A stretch of 64,000 nucleotides of DNA from NCBI GenBank assembly GCA_964538375.1, contig CAZIFQ010000003.1, positions 1 to 64,000 of the forward strand. Reading direction: 5' to 3'. The DNA comes from JAUUZQ01 sp964538375. Its GTDB lineage: Bacteria > Bacteroidota > Bacteroidia > Bacteroidales > GCA-2748055. Of this stretch, positions 18,713 through 28,947 are shown piece after piece (the stretch's first letter is position 1; every line of letters starts with the position of its first letter). A model generated the notes under the pieces. It was not told where the DNA came from and did not search any database. It was given only the letters and a program-made list of their open reading frames with translations. The translations under genes and the position numbers were made by a program.

Positions 18713-18955
18713 ATGTCAAGAGTTTGTCAGATTACAGGTAAGAAAGTGGTAACAGGTAACAATGTTTCTCACTCAAAGAGAAGGACAAAGCGCAAGTTTT
18801 ATCCAAATTTGTTTGATAAGAAATTTTACCTGGCGGAAGAAGACCGTTATGTAAATTTAAGGGTTTCCGCTAAGGGACTGAGAATAATTAACCGTAAAGG
18901 ATTGAAAGTGAGTCTGGATGAGGCCGTTCAAAAAGGTTTCTTGACTTCTTATTAA
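18713..18955 (+). CDS. rpmB: 50S ribosomal protein L28
   Basis: An 80-residue bL28 with the signature MSRVCQITGKK, NNVSHSKRRTKRKFYPN and LRVSAKGLR. The usual zinc-type CxxC is reduced to a single Cys. It lies 210 bp after cinA, giving room for its own promoter, and 20 bp before rpmG. Confidence 0.97.
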   Translation: MSRVCQITGKKVVTGNNVSHSKRRTKRKFYPNLFDKKFYLAEEDRYVNLRVSAKGLRIINRKGLKVSLDEAVQKGFLTSY

Positions 18956-18974
18956 TTAATTTAAGAGATTAAAA

Positions 18975-19157
18975 ATGGCTAAGAAAGGAAATAGAATCCA
19001 GGTAATACTTGAATGCACAGAGCATAAAGATAGTGGTATGTCAGGCACATCACGCTACATTACTACGAAAAACCGGAAGAATACCCCGGACAGAATGGAA
19101 TTAAAGAAGTACAATCCCATTCTTAAAAAAGTTACATTACATCGCGAGATAAAATAA
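18975..19157 (+). CDS. rpmG: 50S ribosomal protein L33
   Basis: A 60-residue bL33 with RIQVILECTEHKD, SRYITTKNRKNTPDR and LKKYNPILKK. It lacks the paired CxxC motifs of zinc-binding L33 forms, so it is the zinc-independent type. It is co-transcribed with rpmB and the DUF4295 gene. Confidence 0.97.
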   Translation: MAKKGNRIQVILECTEHKDSGMSGTSRYITTKNRKNTPDRMELKKYNPILKKVTLHREIK

Positions 19158-19168
19158 AAATCTGAATT

Positions 19169-19321
19169 ATGGCAAAGAAAGTTGTTGCATCATTACAAAA
19201 GGGAGAAGGAAGAACTTTTACCAAGTGTATCAAAATGGTAAAATCTACAAAATCAGGTGCTTATGTATTTGAAGAAGCTATAATACATAATGATCATATT
19301 AAAGATTTTTTTGCAAATTAG
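19169..19321 (+). CDS. DUF4295 family ribosome-associated small protein
   Basis: A 50-residue basic protein beginning MAKKVVASLQKGEGRTFTK and ending HIKDFFAN. It is recognisable as the Bacteroidetes-restricted DUF4295 family, always found after rpmG. From memory, a protein of this family has been reported as an extra large-subunit protein (bL38) in a Bacteroidetes ribosome; I state that as recalled, not verified. It starts 11 bp after rpmG and is followed by a terminator. Confidence 0.93.
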   Translation: MAKKVVASLQKGEGRTFTKCIKMVKSTKSGAYVFEEAIIHNDHIKDFFAN

Positions 19322-19345
19322 CATATAAAATATATTCTCTTTATT

Positions 19346-19376
19346 AAAGCTTTCTGTTACCAGAAAGCTTTTTTTT
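19346..19376 (+). terminator. Rho-independent terminator of the rpmB-rpmG-DUF4295 operon
   Basis: AAAGCTTTCTG and CAGAAAGCTTT form a perfect 11-bp stem with a 4-base loop, followed by a T run. ftsY begins 30 bp on. Confidence 0.92.
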
Positions 19377-19404
19377 GTATTTTTAAATCACAAAATGGAG
19401 CTAA

Positions 19405-20349
19405 ATGGGTTTATTTTCATCAGATAAAAAGAGAGATCTCGATCGCGGTCTTGAAAAAACCAAGGAGAATGTTTTTAAGAAACTCTCCAGGGCTGTAGTT
19501 GGGAAATCCAAGGTTGATGATGAGGTGCTGGATAATCTTGAAGAAGCACTCATCAGCTCTGATGTCGGAGTTGATACCACGCTGAAGATCATTGACAGGA
19601 TAGAGCAAAAGGTAATGAAAGATAAATACCTTAATGCCAATGAATTGAACACGATCCTGAAATCAGAGATCGTTGATATGCTCAAGGAGAATAACCAGGA
19701 AGATATGGCAAATTTTAAGGAAGCTCTTCCTAATAAACCATATGTTATAATGGTAGTAGGAGTGAATGGAGTGGGAAAAACCACAACAATTGGAAAGTTG
19801 GCCTATCAATTTAAACAAGCTGGTAAAAAAGTGATATTAGGTGCTGCTGATACATTCAGAGCTGCTGCAGTTGACCAAATCAATATTTGGGCAGAACGGG
19901 TAGATGTTGAGATTGTTAAACATGATATGGGCACCGATCCGGCTTCTGTTGCATATGATACTGTTGCTTCTGCTGTTTCCAAGGATGCAGATGTGGTAAT
20001 TATCGATACAGCGGGACGCCTGCATAACAAGGTAAACCTGATGAATGAGCTCACCAAAATAAAAAAGGTGATGCAAAAAGTTATTCCTGACGCTCCCCAT
20101 GAAATTCTTCTTATTCTTGACGGCTCAACTGGTCAAAATGCCTTCGAACAAGCCAAACAATTTACTATTGCAACAGAAGTTAATGCGTTGGCATTAACTA
20201 AGTTAGATGGTACAGCTAAAGGCGGAGTTGTATTAGGGATTTCCGATCAGTTTAAAATTCCTGTAAAGTACATCGGTATAGGTGAGAGGATGGAGGATTT
20301 GCAGGTATTTAACAGGGAGGCCTTTGTTGAGACACTTTTTGGGGAATAA
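19405..20349 (+). CDS. ftsY: Signal recognition particle receptor FtsY
   Basis: SRP receptor GTPase that docks ribosome-SRP complexes at the membrane. The 314-residue protein has the helical N domain, then the NG GTPase with GVNGVGKTTT (P-loop, about residues 118-127), AADTFRAAA, DTAGR, TKLDG and a final GIGERMEDL. The long acidic A domain of E. coli FtsY is absent, as usual in Bacteroidetes. rimO follows after 2 bp, so the two are co-transcribed. Confidence 0.97.
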   Translation: MGLFSSDKKRDLDRGLEKTKENVFKKLSRAVVGKSKVDDEVLDNLEEALISSDVGVDTTLKIIDRIEQKVMKDKYLNANELNTILKSEIVDMLKENNQEDMANFKEALPNKPYVIMVVGVNGVGKTTTIGKLAYQFKQAGKKVILGAADTFRAAAVDQINIWAERVDVEIVKHDMGTDPASVAYDTVASAVSKDADVVIIDTAGRLHNKVNLMNELTKIKKVMQKVIPDAPHEILLILDGSTGQNAFEQAKQFTIATEVNALALTKLDGTAKGGVVLGISDQFKIPVKYIGIGERMEDLQVFNREAFVETLFGE

Positions 20350-20351
20350 AT

Positions 20352-21638
20352 ATGAAGATTAATATCATTACCCTCGGTTGCTCTAAAAATCTTGTTGATT
20401 CCGAATATCTTTTAAAGCAATTCAGAGCCAACGGCCATGAAGTCTTTCACGATGACTTTGATTTTGCGGTTGATGTTGTAATATTAAATACTTGTGGCTT
20501 CATCCTGGATGCAAAACAGGAATCTATAGATACAATTCTTCATTATCTTAAGCTGAAGGCAGATGGCTTGGTGAAAAAAGTTCTTGTAATGGGATGTCTG
20601 AGCGAGAGATACAGGGAAGAACTTATCAGGGAAATGCCTGAAGTAGATGGTTTTTTTGGCGTTTGGGATCACGAAGAGATTGTTAAGACAGTTGGCTCCG
20701 TATATTATCCTGAATTTGTGAATGATCGCCTGATCACTACTCCATCACATTATGCTTTCTTAAAGATTTCAGAGGGTTGTGACAGGGCTTGTTCCTTTTG
20801 TGCAATACCTGGTATCAGGGGGGTTCAAAGATCACGTTCGATAGAAGACCTGGTAGATGAGGCAGAGAACCTCTCCGGCAGAGGTGTACGAGAGATGATT
20901 CTCATTGCACAGGATCTGACCAATTATGGAACTGATCTGTATAATAGAAAAGCATTACCTGATCTGCTAAAGGCATTGATCAGGATTGATGATATTGATT
21001 GGATAAGAATGCATTATGCTTTTCCGACTGGCTTTCCACTGGATGTGATAAATATGATGGCCGCTGAACCAAAAATCTGCAATTACCTTGATATACCTAT
21101 TCAGCATATAAACGATCGGATACTTAAGGCCATGAACAGGGGACACAACCGTAAGAAACTGGAGGAGCTCCTGACAGCTTTTCGCAGTAAAGTACCCGAT
21201 GTTGCCCTGAGAACGACACTTTTAGTAGGTTATCCGGGTGAAACAGATGCTGAGTTTGAAGAATTGTATGATTTTGTGAAACAGTTCAGGTTTGATCGAA
21301 TGGGAGTTTTTCCATATTCTCATGAAGAGGACACGCCTGCCGGAGACGGAGAGAAAGACGATATTCCAGAGGAAGTGAAGCAGGAAAGGGTTGACAGGAT
21401 CATGGAGCTGCAACAAGAAATTTCGCTTGAAGCAAACAGGAAAAAAATAGGTGTGGAATTAAAAGTATTGATTGATGAGGAGGAGGACGATTTTTACCTG
21501 GGCAGAACTGAGTATGATTCTCCAGAGGTTGATAACAGCGTTTTGATTCCAAATAATGGTAAAGCTGAGCTTGGTGAGTTTTATACGGTTCGAATTACCG
21601 ATGCACAGGAATTTGATCTGTTTGGAGAGATATTATAA
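20352..21638 (+). CDS. rimO: Ribosomal protein S12 methylthiotransferase RimO
   Basis: Radical-SAM enzyme adding a methylthio group to an aspartate of ribosomal protein S12. The 428-residue protein has the N-terminal MTTase domain (ITLGCSKNLVDSE with its first cluster Cys, plus NTCGF and MGCLSERY), the radical-SAM motif CDRACSFC (about residues 142-149), and a C-terminal TRAM domain (ISLEANRKKIG onward). CSKNLVDSE identifies RimO rather than MiaB. It is coupled to ftsY and ends at a shared terminator. Confidence 0.96.
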   Translation: MKINIITLGCSKNLVDSEYLLKQFRANGHEVFHDDFDFAVDVVILNTCGFILDAKQESIDTILHYLKLKADGLVKKVLVMGCLSERYREELIREMPEVDGFFGVWDHEEIVKTVGSVYYPEFVNDRLITTPSHYAFLKISEGCDRACSFCAIPGIRGVQRSRSIEDLVDEAENLSGRGVREMILIAQDLTNYGTDLYNRKALPDLLKALIRIDDIDWIRMHYAFPTGFPLDVINMMAAEPKICNYLDIPIQHINDRILKAMNRGHNRKKLEELLTAFRSKVPDVALRTTLLVGYPGETDAEFEELYDFVKQFRFDRMGVFPYSHEEDTPAGDGEKDDIPEEVKQERVDRIMELQQEISLEANRKKIGVELKVLIDEEEDDFYLGRTEYDSPEVDNSVLIPNNGKAELGEFYTVRITDAQEFDLFGEIL

Positions 21639-21660
21639 ATAAAAATGCTTATAAAACACA

Positions 21661-21697
21661 AAAAGAGGATGCCTTTCTAAGACATCCTCTTTTTTTA
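21661..21697. terminator. Bidirectional terminator between rimO and clpC
   Basis: AAAAGAGGATG and CATCCTCTTTT form a perfect 11-bp stem. An A-rich left and T-rich right arm allow it to serve both convergent genes. Confidence 0.88.
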
Positions 21698-21713
21698 TGG
21701 TAGTTCGGCTAAA

Positions 21714-24326
21714 TTAGTTTTCATCTTCTTTTTCCTTTTCATTTTTGCCTTCCGGAAGCTTTTTCTTACCCTCAGGTAGCTCTTTCTTATCCTTAGGAAG
21801 AGTTTTGGAACCTTTTTGAATATCTACTGTGATCTCAGACTTCTCTTCGTCAAAATCAACCAACAATGAATCACCTTCTACCAGGGAGGATTTAATGATA
21901 GTTTCAGCCATTGGATCTTCAAGATACTTCTGAATGGCTCTTTTCAATGGTCTTGCACCAAATTGTATGTCATATCCCTTCTCCACTACAAAATCCTTGG
22001 CCTTATCAGACAGTTCAATTTTGAACCCCAGGGAATTAACCCTCTGGTACAATCCTTTCAGCTCAATATCGATAATTAAGTAGATATCCTCGCGCGTGAG
22101 CGTATTAAAGAGTACCGCATCATCGATTCTGTTCAGGAATTCAGGTGCAAATGCCTTTTTCAGCGCTTTCTGTATCACCCCTTTTGTATGCTCATTTGCG
22201 GCACTCTGCTTGGCTTTTGTAGAAAAACCTACACCCTGACCAAAGTCCTTCAACTCACGGGAACCAATATTTGAGGTCATGATTACAATGGTATTTCTGA
22301 AATCGACTCTTCTGCCAAGACTATCGGTCAGCTGACCCTCGTCCAGCACCTGGAGAAGTATGTTAAATACATCGGGATGCGCTTTCTCTATTTCATCAAG
22401 CAGAACAACAGCATAAGGTCTTCTTCTGACTTTTTCAGTTAATTGTCCACCTTCTTCATAACCTACATAGCCCGGAGGCGCTCCCATAAGACGTGAGACA
22501 GAGAATTTCTCCATATATTCACTCATATCTATGCGAATCAGATTGTCTGTAGAGTCGAAAAGGTACTGTGCAAGTACTTTTGCGAGCTGTGTTTTTCCGA
22601 CTCCGGTAGGACCGAGGAAAATAAATGTTCCAATGGGCTTATTCGGGTCTTTTAATCCTGCACGGTTGCGCTGGATAGATTTAACCACCTTCGCGATTGC
22701 TTCATCCTGTCCAACTACACCGCCCTTCATTTCCTCTGCCATCTTCAGAAGACGGGCTCCTTCTGCCTGGGCAATGCGTTGTACCGGCACGCCTGTCATC
22801 ATAGCTACAACTTCTGCAACTTTCTCTTCATTAACAGTCTCTCGGTTAAGGACAAGCTCTTTTTCCCATTTCTTTTTCTCTGTATCCAACAATTCAAGGA
22901 GATCCTTTTCTTTATCTCTGAAGCTGGCTGCTTTCTCAAAATTTTGGTTCTTCACAGCAAGTATTTTCTCTTGCTTGGTCTTTTCCATCTCATGTTCCAG
23001 GCTCACAATTCTTTCGGGAACAACGATATTAGATATATGAACGCGAGATCCTGATTCATCCAGTGCGTCAATCGCTTTGTCCGGTAGATGCCTGTCACTG
23101 ATATATCTCTGCGTCAGCTTCACGCACGCATCAATGGCATCGTCGGTATAAGTGACATTGTGATGGTCTTCGTAACGCTCTTTGATATTATGAAGAATGT
23201 CTATAGTTTCTTCAACAGAGGTAGGTTCCACGAGTACTTTTTGGAAGCGACGTTCCAGGGCACCATCTTTTTCAATATGCTGACGGTATTCATCCAGGGT
23301 CGTTGCACCAATACATTGAATTTCACCTCTGGCCAGAGATGGTTTCAGCATATTTGCTGCATCCAGCGATCCTGTAGCTCCCCCGGCACCAACAATGGTG
23401 TGAATCTCATCGATAAAGAGAATAATATTGGAATTTTTAATCAATTCGTTAAGAATGGCCTTCATTCTCTCCTCGAATTGTCCCCTGTATTTTGTTCCGG
23501 CAACGATAGAAGCCAGGTCAAGGGTTACAACACGCTTATCGAACAGAACTCTGGATACTTTACGCTGTGTAATTCTTAGTGCAAGCCCTTCTGCAATGGC
23601 AGATTTACCAACCCCCGGTTCACCAATGAGGATAGGATTGTTCTTTTTCCTCCGTGAAAGAATCTGTGCCAGCCGTTCAATTTCTGTTTCCCTTCCTACA
23701 ACGGGGTCGAGCCGGTCTTCTTCAGCTGCTTTTGTTAGGTCAATCCCAAAATTGTCCAGTACAGGAGTATCAGATGTGGATTTAGATGATCCGCCAACAC
23801 TTCCTTTTCCGCTACTGCCAGATGATCCGCCTCCAAAGGGTCCTTTGCCTTCTTCGTCCTCATCGCCAGGAAAATCAGCTTTGTTTTCAGGTGAAATCGG
23901 ATCAGATTCCTGTTTCACTTTGTTATATGTAATCCCATTTTCGACGAGATAACGGGTAGCATAGTTGTTTTCATCCTTTAGTATGGCCAACAGCAGATGT
24001 TCTGTGTCAATGGTTTTCTCCTTCATTGCCCTTGCTTCCAGGTAAACCATTTTAAGGGTTCTTTCAGCACTTTTTAAAAGGGGTAAACTATCGGGATCCG
24101 CTACCGGAGCCGGTTTGTCGTTCTTTATCGTTTTCTCGATGGACATTCGTAAGTCATACAAATCAGCACCCAGGTTAACGAGTGCATCAATGGCCTTACC
24201 TTCTCCGTCACGAAGGATTCCAAGGAACAGATGTTCCACACTAATGTGCGAATTTCCAAGTCTGACCGCTTCCTCCTTACTATAACTCAATACGTCCTTA
24301 ATCCGTTGTGAAAATTGAGCATCCAT
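21714..24326 (-). CDS. clpC: ATP-dependent Clp protease ATP-binding subunit ClpC
   Basis: AAA+ unfoldase feeding substrates to ClpP. The 870-residue protein has two N-terminal Clp repeats (FSQRIKDVLSYSKEEA onward), a Gly/Ser-rich linker (about 160-185), AAA-1 with GEPGVGKS, a UVR-like middle region (EKTKQEKILAVKNQNFEKAA) and AAA-2 with GPTGVGKT. The C-terminus ends in a charged tail with repeated LPEGKK/LPKDKKE units, not usual for ClpC. I chose the ATG at 24326; upstream in-frame codons give an unrelated extension. It is divergent from gyrA. Confidence 0.95.
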   Translation of the reverse strand: MDAQFSQRIKDVLSYSKEEAVRLGNSHISVEHLFLGILRDGEGKAIDALVNLGADLYDLRMSIEKTIKNDKPAPVADPDSLPLLKSAERTLKMVYLEARAMKEKTIDTEHLLLAILKDENNYATRYLVENGITYNKVKQESDPISPENKADFPGDEDEEGKGPFGGGSSGSSGKGSVGGSSKSTSDTPVLDNFGIDLTKAAEEDRLDPVVGRETEIERLAQILSRRKKNNPILIGEPGVGKSAIAEGLALRITQRKVSRVLFDKRVVTLDLASIVAGTKYRGQFEERMKAILNELIKNSNIILFIDEIHTIVGAGGATGSLDAANMLKPSLARGEIQCIGATTLDEYRQHIEKDGALERRFQKVLVEPTSVEETIDILHNIKERYEDHHNVTYTDDAIDACVKLTQRYISDRHLPDKAIDALDESGSRVHISNIVVPERIVSLEHEMEKTKQEKILAVKNQNFEKAASFRDKEKDLLELLDTEKKKWEKELVLNRETVNEEKVAEVVAMMTGVPVQRIAQAEGARLLKMAEEMKGGVVGQDEAIAKVVKSIQRNRAGLKDPNKPIGTFIFLGPTGVGKTQLAKVLAQYLFDSTDNLIRIDMSEYMEKFSVSRLMGAPPGYVGYEEGGQLTEKVRRRPYAVVLLDEIEKAHPDVFNILLQVLDEGQLTDSLGRRVDFRNTIVIMTSNIGSRELKDFGQGVGFSTKAKQSAANEHTKGVIQKALKKAFAPEFLNRIDDAVLFNTLTREDIYLIIDIELKGLYQRVNSLGFKIELSDKAKDFVVEKGYDIQFGARPLKRAIQKYLEDPMAETIIKSSLVEGDSLLVDFDEEKSEITVDIQKGSKTLPKDKKELPEGKKKLPEGKNEKEKEDEN

Positions 24327-24537
24327 ATGTAATATATAATTGAATTTATGTTTCATAACAAAATAAATATAATGACACGAATATAACAATAAAACAAATT
24401 ACAATTATAAACAGTTCAATGTTAATAATTATGGTACTAAGTTGCTGAAAATAGAGCAGAAATCGTTATTTTCGTATGCGAATTTTAGTTAGATTAAAAT
24501 TTTACATAAAGTATTGATTATAAATTAGTTTTGACAT

Positions 24538-27096
24538 ATGGCTGAAGGAGAAAAAATACTAAGAATTAACATCGAGGAGGAAATGAAATCTGCTTATATC
24601 GATTATTCGATGTCAGTGATCGTTTCACGTGCTTTACCGGATGTTAGGGATGGCTTAAAACCAGTGCACAGGAGAGTATTATTTGGTATGAGGGAGTTGG
24701 GTGTTTTGTCCAACAGATCTTATAAAAAATCTGCCAGGATAGTGGGTGAAGTAATGGGTAAATATCACCCACACGGTGATTCATCCGTTTATGACACAAT
24801 GGTTAGAATGGCACAGCCCTGGTCCTTGCGTTATCCCCTGGTAGACGGTCAGGGTAACTTTGGTTCAGTAGATGGCGACAGTCCGGCTGCAATGCGTTAT
24901 ACTGAAGCAAGGTTGCAGAAGATCGCTGAAGAGACCATGGCAGACCTGGATAAGAATACAGTTGATTTTCAACTTAATTTTGATGATACCATTGAGGAAC
25001 CAACAGTTCTTCCTACCAAGATTCCTTTGTTACTGGTTAACGGAGCATCAGGTATTGCGGTTGGTATGGCGACCAATATGGCGCCTCATAATTTGGTTGA
25101 CACAATAAATGCAACAATAGCATATATTGAGAACAAGGAGATTGAGATATCAGAACTAACCACCATTATAAAGGCTCCTGATTTTCCAACAGGGGGTATC
25201 ATATATGGTTACCAGGGAGTCAAAGACGCGTATGAAACTGGCAGAGGCCGGATTGTTATGCGAGCAAAATCCGAAATTGAGGTAACTGATTCTGGTCGGG
25301 AGAAGATCATCGTGACAGAAATCCCTTACATGGTAAATAAGGCTGAACTCATTAAGAAAACAGCTGATTTGATCAACGATAAGAAGATCGAAGGGATTTC
25401 CTATATAAATGATGAGTCTGACCGAAATGGGATGCGGATTATTATCATCCTTAAAAAGGAAGCAAGTGCAAATGTGGTTCTCAATAATTTATTGAAGTAT
25501 ACTGCGCTACAGACAAGCTTCAATATCAATAGCATTGCCCTTGTAAAAGGAAGACCTAAGACCTTAAATCTTAAACAGTTAATCACGTATTTTGTAGAGC
25601 ACAGGCATGAAGTGGTTGTCCGAAGAATTCAGTATGACCTTGAGCAGGCAGAAAAACGTTGTCATATTCTTGAAGGTCTTTTAAAGGCCCTTGATCAGAT
25701 TGACGAAGTTATTGCCTTGATCAGAGCTTCCAGAACTCCGGAAGAAGCAAGAGACGGACTGATGGAGAAGTTTGGGTTTACTGAAATTCAGTCCAGGGCT
25801 ATTCTTGATATGCGTCTGCAACGCTTGGTAGGACTTGAAAGAGAAAAACTACAGGAAGAGTATGATACACTGATGGAGCAGATTACGTACTACAAAAAAG
25901 TTTTAGGAGACGAGGGTCTTCGCATGGAGATTATCAAAGAAGAACTTCGAGAGGTACAACAGAAATATGGAGAAGGACGCCGTACGGAAATTCGTCCTGA
26001 TGAGGGTGAATTTAATCCGGAAGATTTCTATGCAGACGAGGAAATGGTGATTACCATATCCAAACTTGGGTATATAAAACGTACACCATTATATGAATTC
26101 CGTACACAGAACAGGGGAGGAGTAGGTGCAAAAGGAAGTACAACAAGGGATGAAGATGTTATTGTTAGCATGTTCTCAGCAAGTATGCACAATACAATTC
26201 TCTTCTTTACTAATAAAGGAAGATGTTTCTGGCTTAAGGTTTATGAGATCCCGGAAGGAACTAAGAGTTCTAAAGGTCGAGCTATCCAAAACCTCATGAA
26301 CATTGAAGCGGATGATGATATCAGGACATATCTGAAAGTTGGGAGTTTAAAGGATGAAGACTATATAAATAATAATTTCATCGTTCTTGCTACCAAAAAA
26401 GGTGTTATTAAAAAGACCAGTCTTGAAGCTTATTCACGACCAAGGACCAACGGTATCAATGCCATCAATATCAGGGAAGGGGATACGCTTCTTGAAGCAC
26501 GCCTGACTGATGGAGAATATGACATAATGTTTGCCGTTAAATCCGGTAAAGCCATTAGATTCCATGAATCAAAGGTGAGGGCTATCGGAAGAACAGGTTC
26601 AGGTGTGAGGGCAATGACCCTGGCAGGTCCTGATGACGAGGTGATTGGCATGATTATGGCAAAAAAAGGTGAGCAGGATATTATGGTAGTATCCGAGAAT
26701 GGGTATGGGAAACGTTCATCGATTGATGACTATAGGATCACCAACAGGGGTGGTAAAGGTGTAAAGACCATAAATATCACTGAGAAAACAGGCCAACTTA
26801 TTGCCATTAAGGCAGTTACAGATGACGATGATCTGATGATTATCACAAAAGTAGGAATAGCAATCAGGCTTTCTGTAAATTCTGTGAGAGTGATGGGAAG
26901 AAATACCCAGGGAGTGAAGCTGATTAATTTGAGAGAAGATGATCGAATTGCTGCTGCAACACAGGTGCCTTCACATAGCGAAGAAGAGGAAGGCGAAGTA
27001 ACAAATAATGAGGCAAATAATGAGGCAAATGATATAGCAAATAATGAGCATGATACAGAAGAACCAGGATCAAAAGAAGAAAATAATAAAGAATAA
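24538..27096 (+). CDS. gyrA: DNA gyrase subunit A
   Basis: Breakage-rejoining subunit of gyrase. The 852-residue protein has SVIVSRALPDVRDGLKPVHRR, the quinolone-resistance region HPHGDSSVYDTMVRM with the wild-type Ser and Asp, and the catalytic Tyr in AAMRYTEAR (about residue 121). The C-terminal wrapping domain carries a GyrA box QNRGGVGAKG, which argues for GyrA over ParC. The last 40 residues form an acidic, Asn/Glu-rich tail (NNEANNEAND) of the kind that modulates wrapping in some gyrases. A TPR protein follows. Confidence 0.97.
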   Translation: MAEGEKILRINIEEEMKSAYIDYSMSVIVSRALPDVRDGLKPVHRRVLFGMRELGVLSNRSYKKSARIVGEVMGKYHPHGDSSVYDTMVRMAQPWSLRYPLVDGQGNFGSVDGDSPAAMRYTEARLQKIAEETMADLDKNTVDFQLNFDDTIEEPTVLPTKIPLLLVNGASGIAVGMATNMAPHNLVDTINATIAYIENKEIEISELTTIIKAPDFPTGGIIYGYQGVKDAYETGRGRIVMRAKSEIEVTDSGREKIIVTEIPYMVNKAELIKKTADLINDKKIEGISYINDESDRNGMRIIIILKKEASANVVLNNLLKYTALQTSFNINSIALVKGRPKTLNLKQLITYFVEHRHEVVVRRIQYDLEQAEKRCHILEGLLKALDQIDEVIALIRASRTPEEARDGLMEKFGFTEIQSRAILDMRLQRLVGLEREKLQEEYDTLMEQITYYKKVLGDEGLRMEIIKEELREVQQKYGEGRRTEIRPDEGEFNPEDFYADEEMVITISKLGYIKRTPLYEFRTQNRGGVGAKGSTTRDEDVIVSMFSASMHNTILFFTNKGRCFWLKVYEIPEGTKSSKGRAIQNLMNIEADDDIRTYLKVGSLKDEDYINNNFIVLATKKGVIKKTSLEAYSRPRTNGINAINIREGDTLLEARLTDGEYDIMFAVKSGKAIRFHESKVRAIGRTGSGVRAMTLAGPDDEVIGMIMAKKGEQDIMVVSENGYGKRSSIDDYRITNRGGKGVKTINITEKTGQLIAIKAVTDDDDLMIITKVGIAIRLSVNSVRVMGRNTQGVKLINLREDDRIAAATQVPSHSEEEEGEVTNNEANNEANDIANNEHDTEEPGSKEENNKE

Positions 27097-27190
27097 TTAT
27101 CTATTAGATTATTCTTTCAGAAAAATTTGGCACCTTATTTGAAGAATAGTATTAAAGTTTATATTTTTGGAACAAATAAATTACAATACA

Positions 27191-28543
27191 ATGAAACGAT
27201 TACTTTTAATAATTACCGTGTCAGTTTTTCTTGCCTCAAATGTTAGTGCCCAGAGCGCAGCAGAAGTGATTCTTCTGAATCATAAAACCCTGTCAAAAAA
27301 AGCAGCGGCAAGTGATAAACAAATCAAAGATGAAAAGAAGAATATTAAGTCAGCAACCTGGGTGAAAAGAGGAAAAATTTACCAGGATATTTTTACACAG
27401 GGACTAGAACAGGTTCAGTTAGGTATGGGAACTACCGGCATGAAGGTTTTTTACGGAGATCCGCTTGGTGAGCCAGAGATCGATAGTAATAATGTGGAGA
27501 TATATAAATATGAAACCATTAATTATTACTTCGAGGATGGGAAAATGAGGGCATGGACTAGAAATAATGCAATCAATGAAAATCCTTTGGATGTTTCTCT
27601 TAAGAGCTATCAGAAAGGAATTGAACTCACTGAAGCTGAGAAGCAGATAAAAGCCCAGGAAAAGATTAAAGGAAACCTTAATGATTTGAAAATCCAGTTC
27701 CAGAATTCTGGTCAGAGCAACTATTTCCTCGGTAATCATGAGGCTGCATTGAAAGATTTTGAGTCTATCCTGGAGATAAATAAATTTCCTGTTTTTGAAG
27801 GAGTGGTTGACACTATGATGATTAATTTCAGCGGTATTGTGGCACGTGAGATCGGTAGATTGAATAATGATGAATCGAAGTACAGGGAAGCCATAAATTA
27901 TTATAAAATGCTTACTGAATTGGATTATGGCGGAACCAATATGTATATTCAGATGACTAGAGACTATTATTCTATTGGAGATACCCTGGGTGCAATAGAT
28001 AACCTGAAGAGAGGTTTGAAGCAGTATCCTGACAGCACGGTGTTAGTAACCTTGACTGCGCAGGCATATTACCTGATGAAAAATAATGAAGGTGGGATAG
28101 CTTTTACAGATGCAAGAATGGCTGAGAAACCTGATTGCGCAGAAGCATATTACTGGAAAGGATTGTTAATAACGAATCATGATAATCTTTCACAGGATAC
28201 TATTGATCTTGCATTAGAATTATATAAGAAGGCAGTTGAAGTAGATCCTACAAAAGCAACAATCTGGTACCAGGCAGGATATGTATATTACGCGCTAGGA
28301 GCAAACTATTTTGAGCTTGAAGGATATGAAGCTGATGCAGATCGGCGCAAGGTGTTGATTGAGAAGGGTGATAATAATTATGAAAATGCGGTAATCAACC
28401 TGGAAAAGACGTATGAGATCGCAGGGGATGAGTTAAATCTTAAGTCAGAATCACTGGAATTATTGAAACGTATTTATTATAAATTATACGGAAATGAAGA
28501 TGAAAGATACTTAAGTACTATGGAAAGAATTAAGAACTTGTAA
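27191..28543 (+). CDS. Secreted TPR-repeat protein
   Basis: A 450-residue protein with a signal peptide ending at SNVSAQ. TPR-type helical pairs are visible at GNHEAALKDFESILEI, KYREAINYYKMLTE, DTLGAIDNLKRGLKQYPDS and LALELYKKAVEVDPTKA. It is likely periplasmic and protein-binding. The start at 27191 places the signal peptide at the N-terminus; an upstream TTG frame adds eight residues without purpose. This gene after gyrA is common in Bacteroidetes. Function unknown. Confidence 0.8.
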   Translation: MKRLLLIITVSVFLASNVSAQSAAEVILLNHKTLSKKAAASDKQIKDEKKNIKSATWVKRGKIYQDIFTQGLEQVQLGMGTTGMKVFYGDPLGEPEIDSNNVEIYKYETINYYFEDGKMRAWTRNNAINENPLDVSLKSYQKGIELTEAEKQIKAQEKIKGNLNDLKIQFQNSGQSNYFLGNHEAALKDFESILEINKFPVFEGVVDTMMINFSGIVAREIGRLNNDESKYREAINYYKMLTELDYGGTNMYIQMTRDYYSIGDTLGAIDNLKRGLKQYPDSTVLVTLTAQAYYLMKNNEGGIAFTDARMAEKPDCAEAYYWKGLLITNHDNLSQDTIDLALELYKKAVEVDPTKATIWYQAGYVYYALGANYFELEGYEADADRRKVLIEKGDNNYENAVINLEKTYEIAGDELNLKSESLELLKRIYYKLYGNEDERYLSTMERIKNL

Positions 28544-28552
28544 ATATAAGAG

Positions 28553-28587
28553 AAGGGAAGGATATATTTATTCTTCCCTTTACTTTA
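28553..28587 (+). terminator. Rho-independent terminator after the TPR gene
   Basis: AAGGGAAG and CTTCCCTT form an 8-bp stem with a 12-base A/T loop, then T-rich sequence, 10 bp past the stop codon. Confidence 0.75.
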
Positions 28588-28599
28588 CTATTTTGTATT

Positions 28600-28947
28600 T
28601 AACATAATATTAATTATAGGACAATAGGGGTAAAATTTTGAATTATGCCTAAATATTGGCTTTTACTGACTTATAAGAGATTTTTAAAGCGATTTTCACG
28701 TACAATTGTACAGTTGATATAAAATATACGATTCTAAACGCGTTAAGATTTCACATTCCTGCTTAGTATGAATATGAAGATTCACTTACTGTTTAACTTA
28801 AAAAAAATTAGCACTTGCCACGAGCACATCGACTATTCGTAACAAAGAATCCCAGGAAGCCGCCAATTAAAATACTATTCCATTATATATCTAATTATAT
28901 AGATACAAATATACGTACAATTACATCATTATAATTGTGACCTGGAT
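28600..28947. other. Gene-free stretch downstream of the DEAD-box gene
   Basis: AT-rich. The only structure I see is a short palindrome GTACAATTGTAC near 28700. No coding frame or recognisable RNA. Confidence 0.5.

Noticed and set aside
22531..23952. Several long plus-strand frames opposite clpC
   Set aside because: Antisense shadows; clpC motifs are unambiguous on the minus strand.
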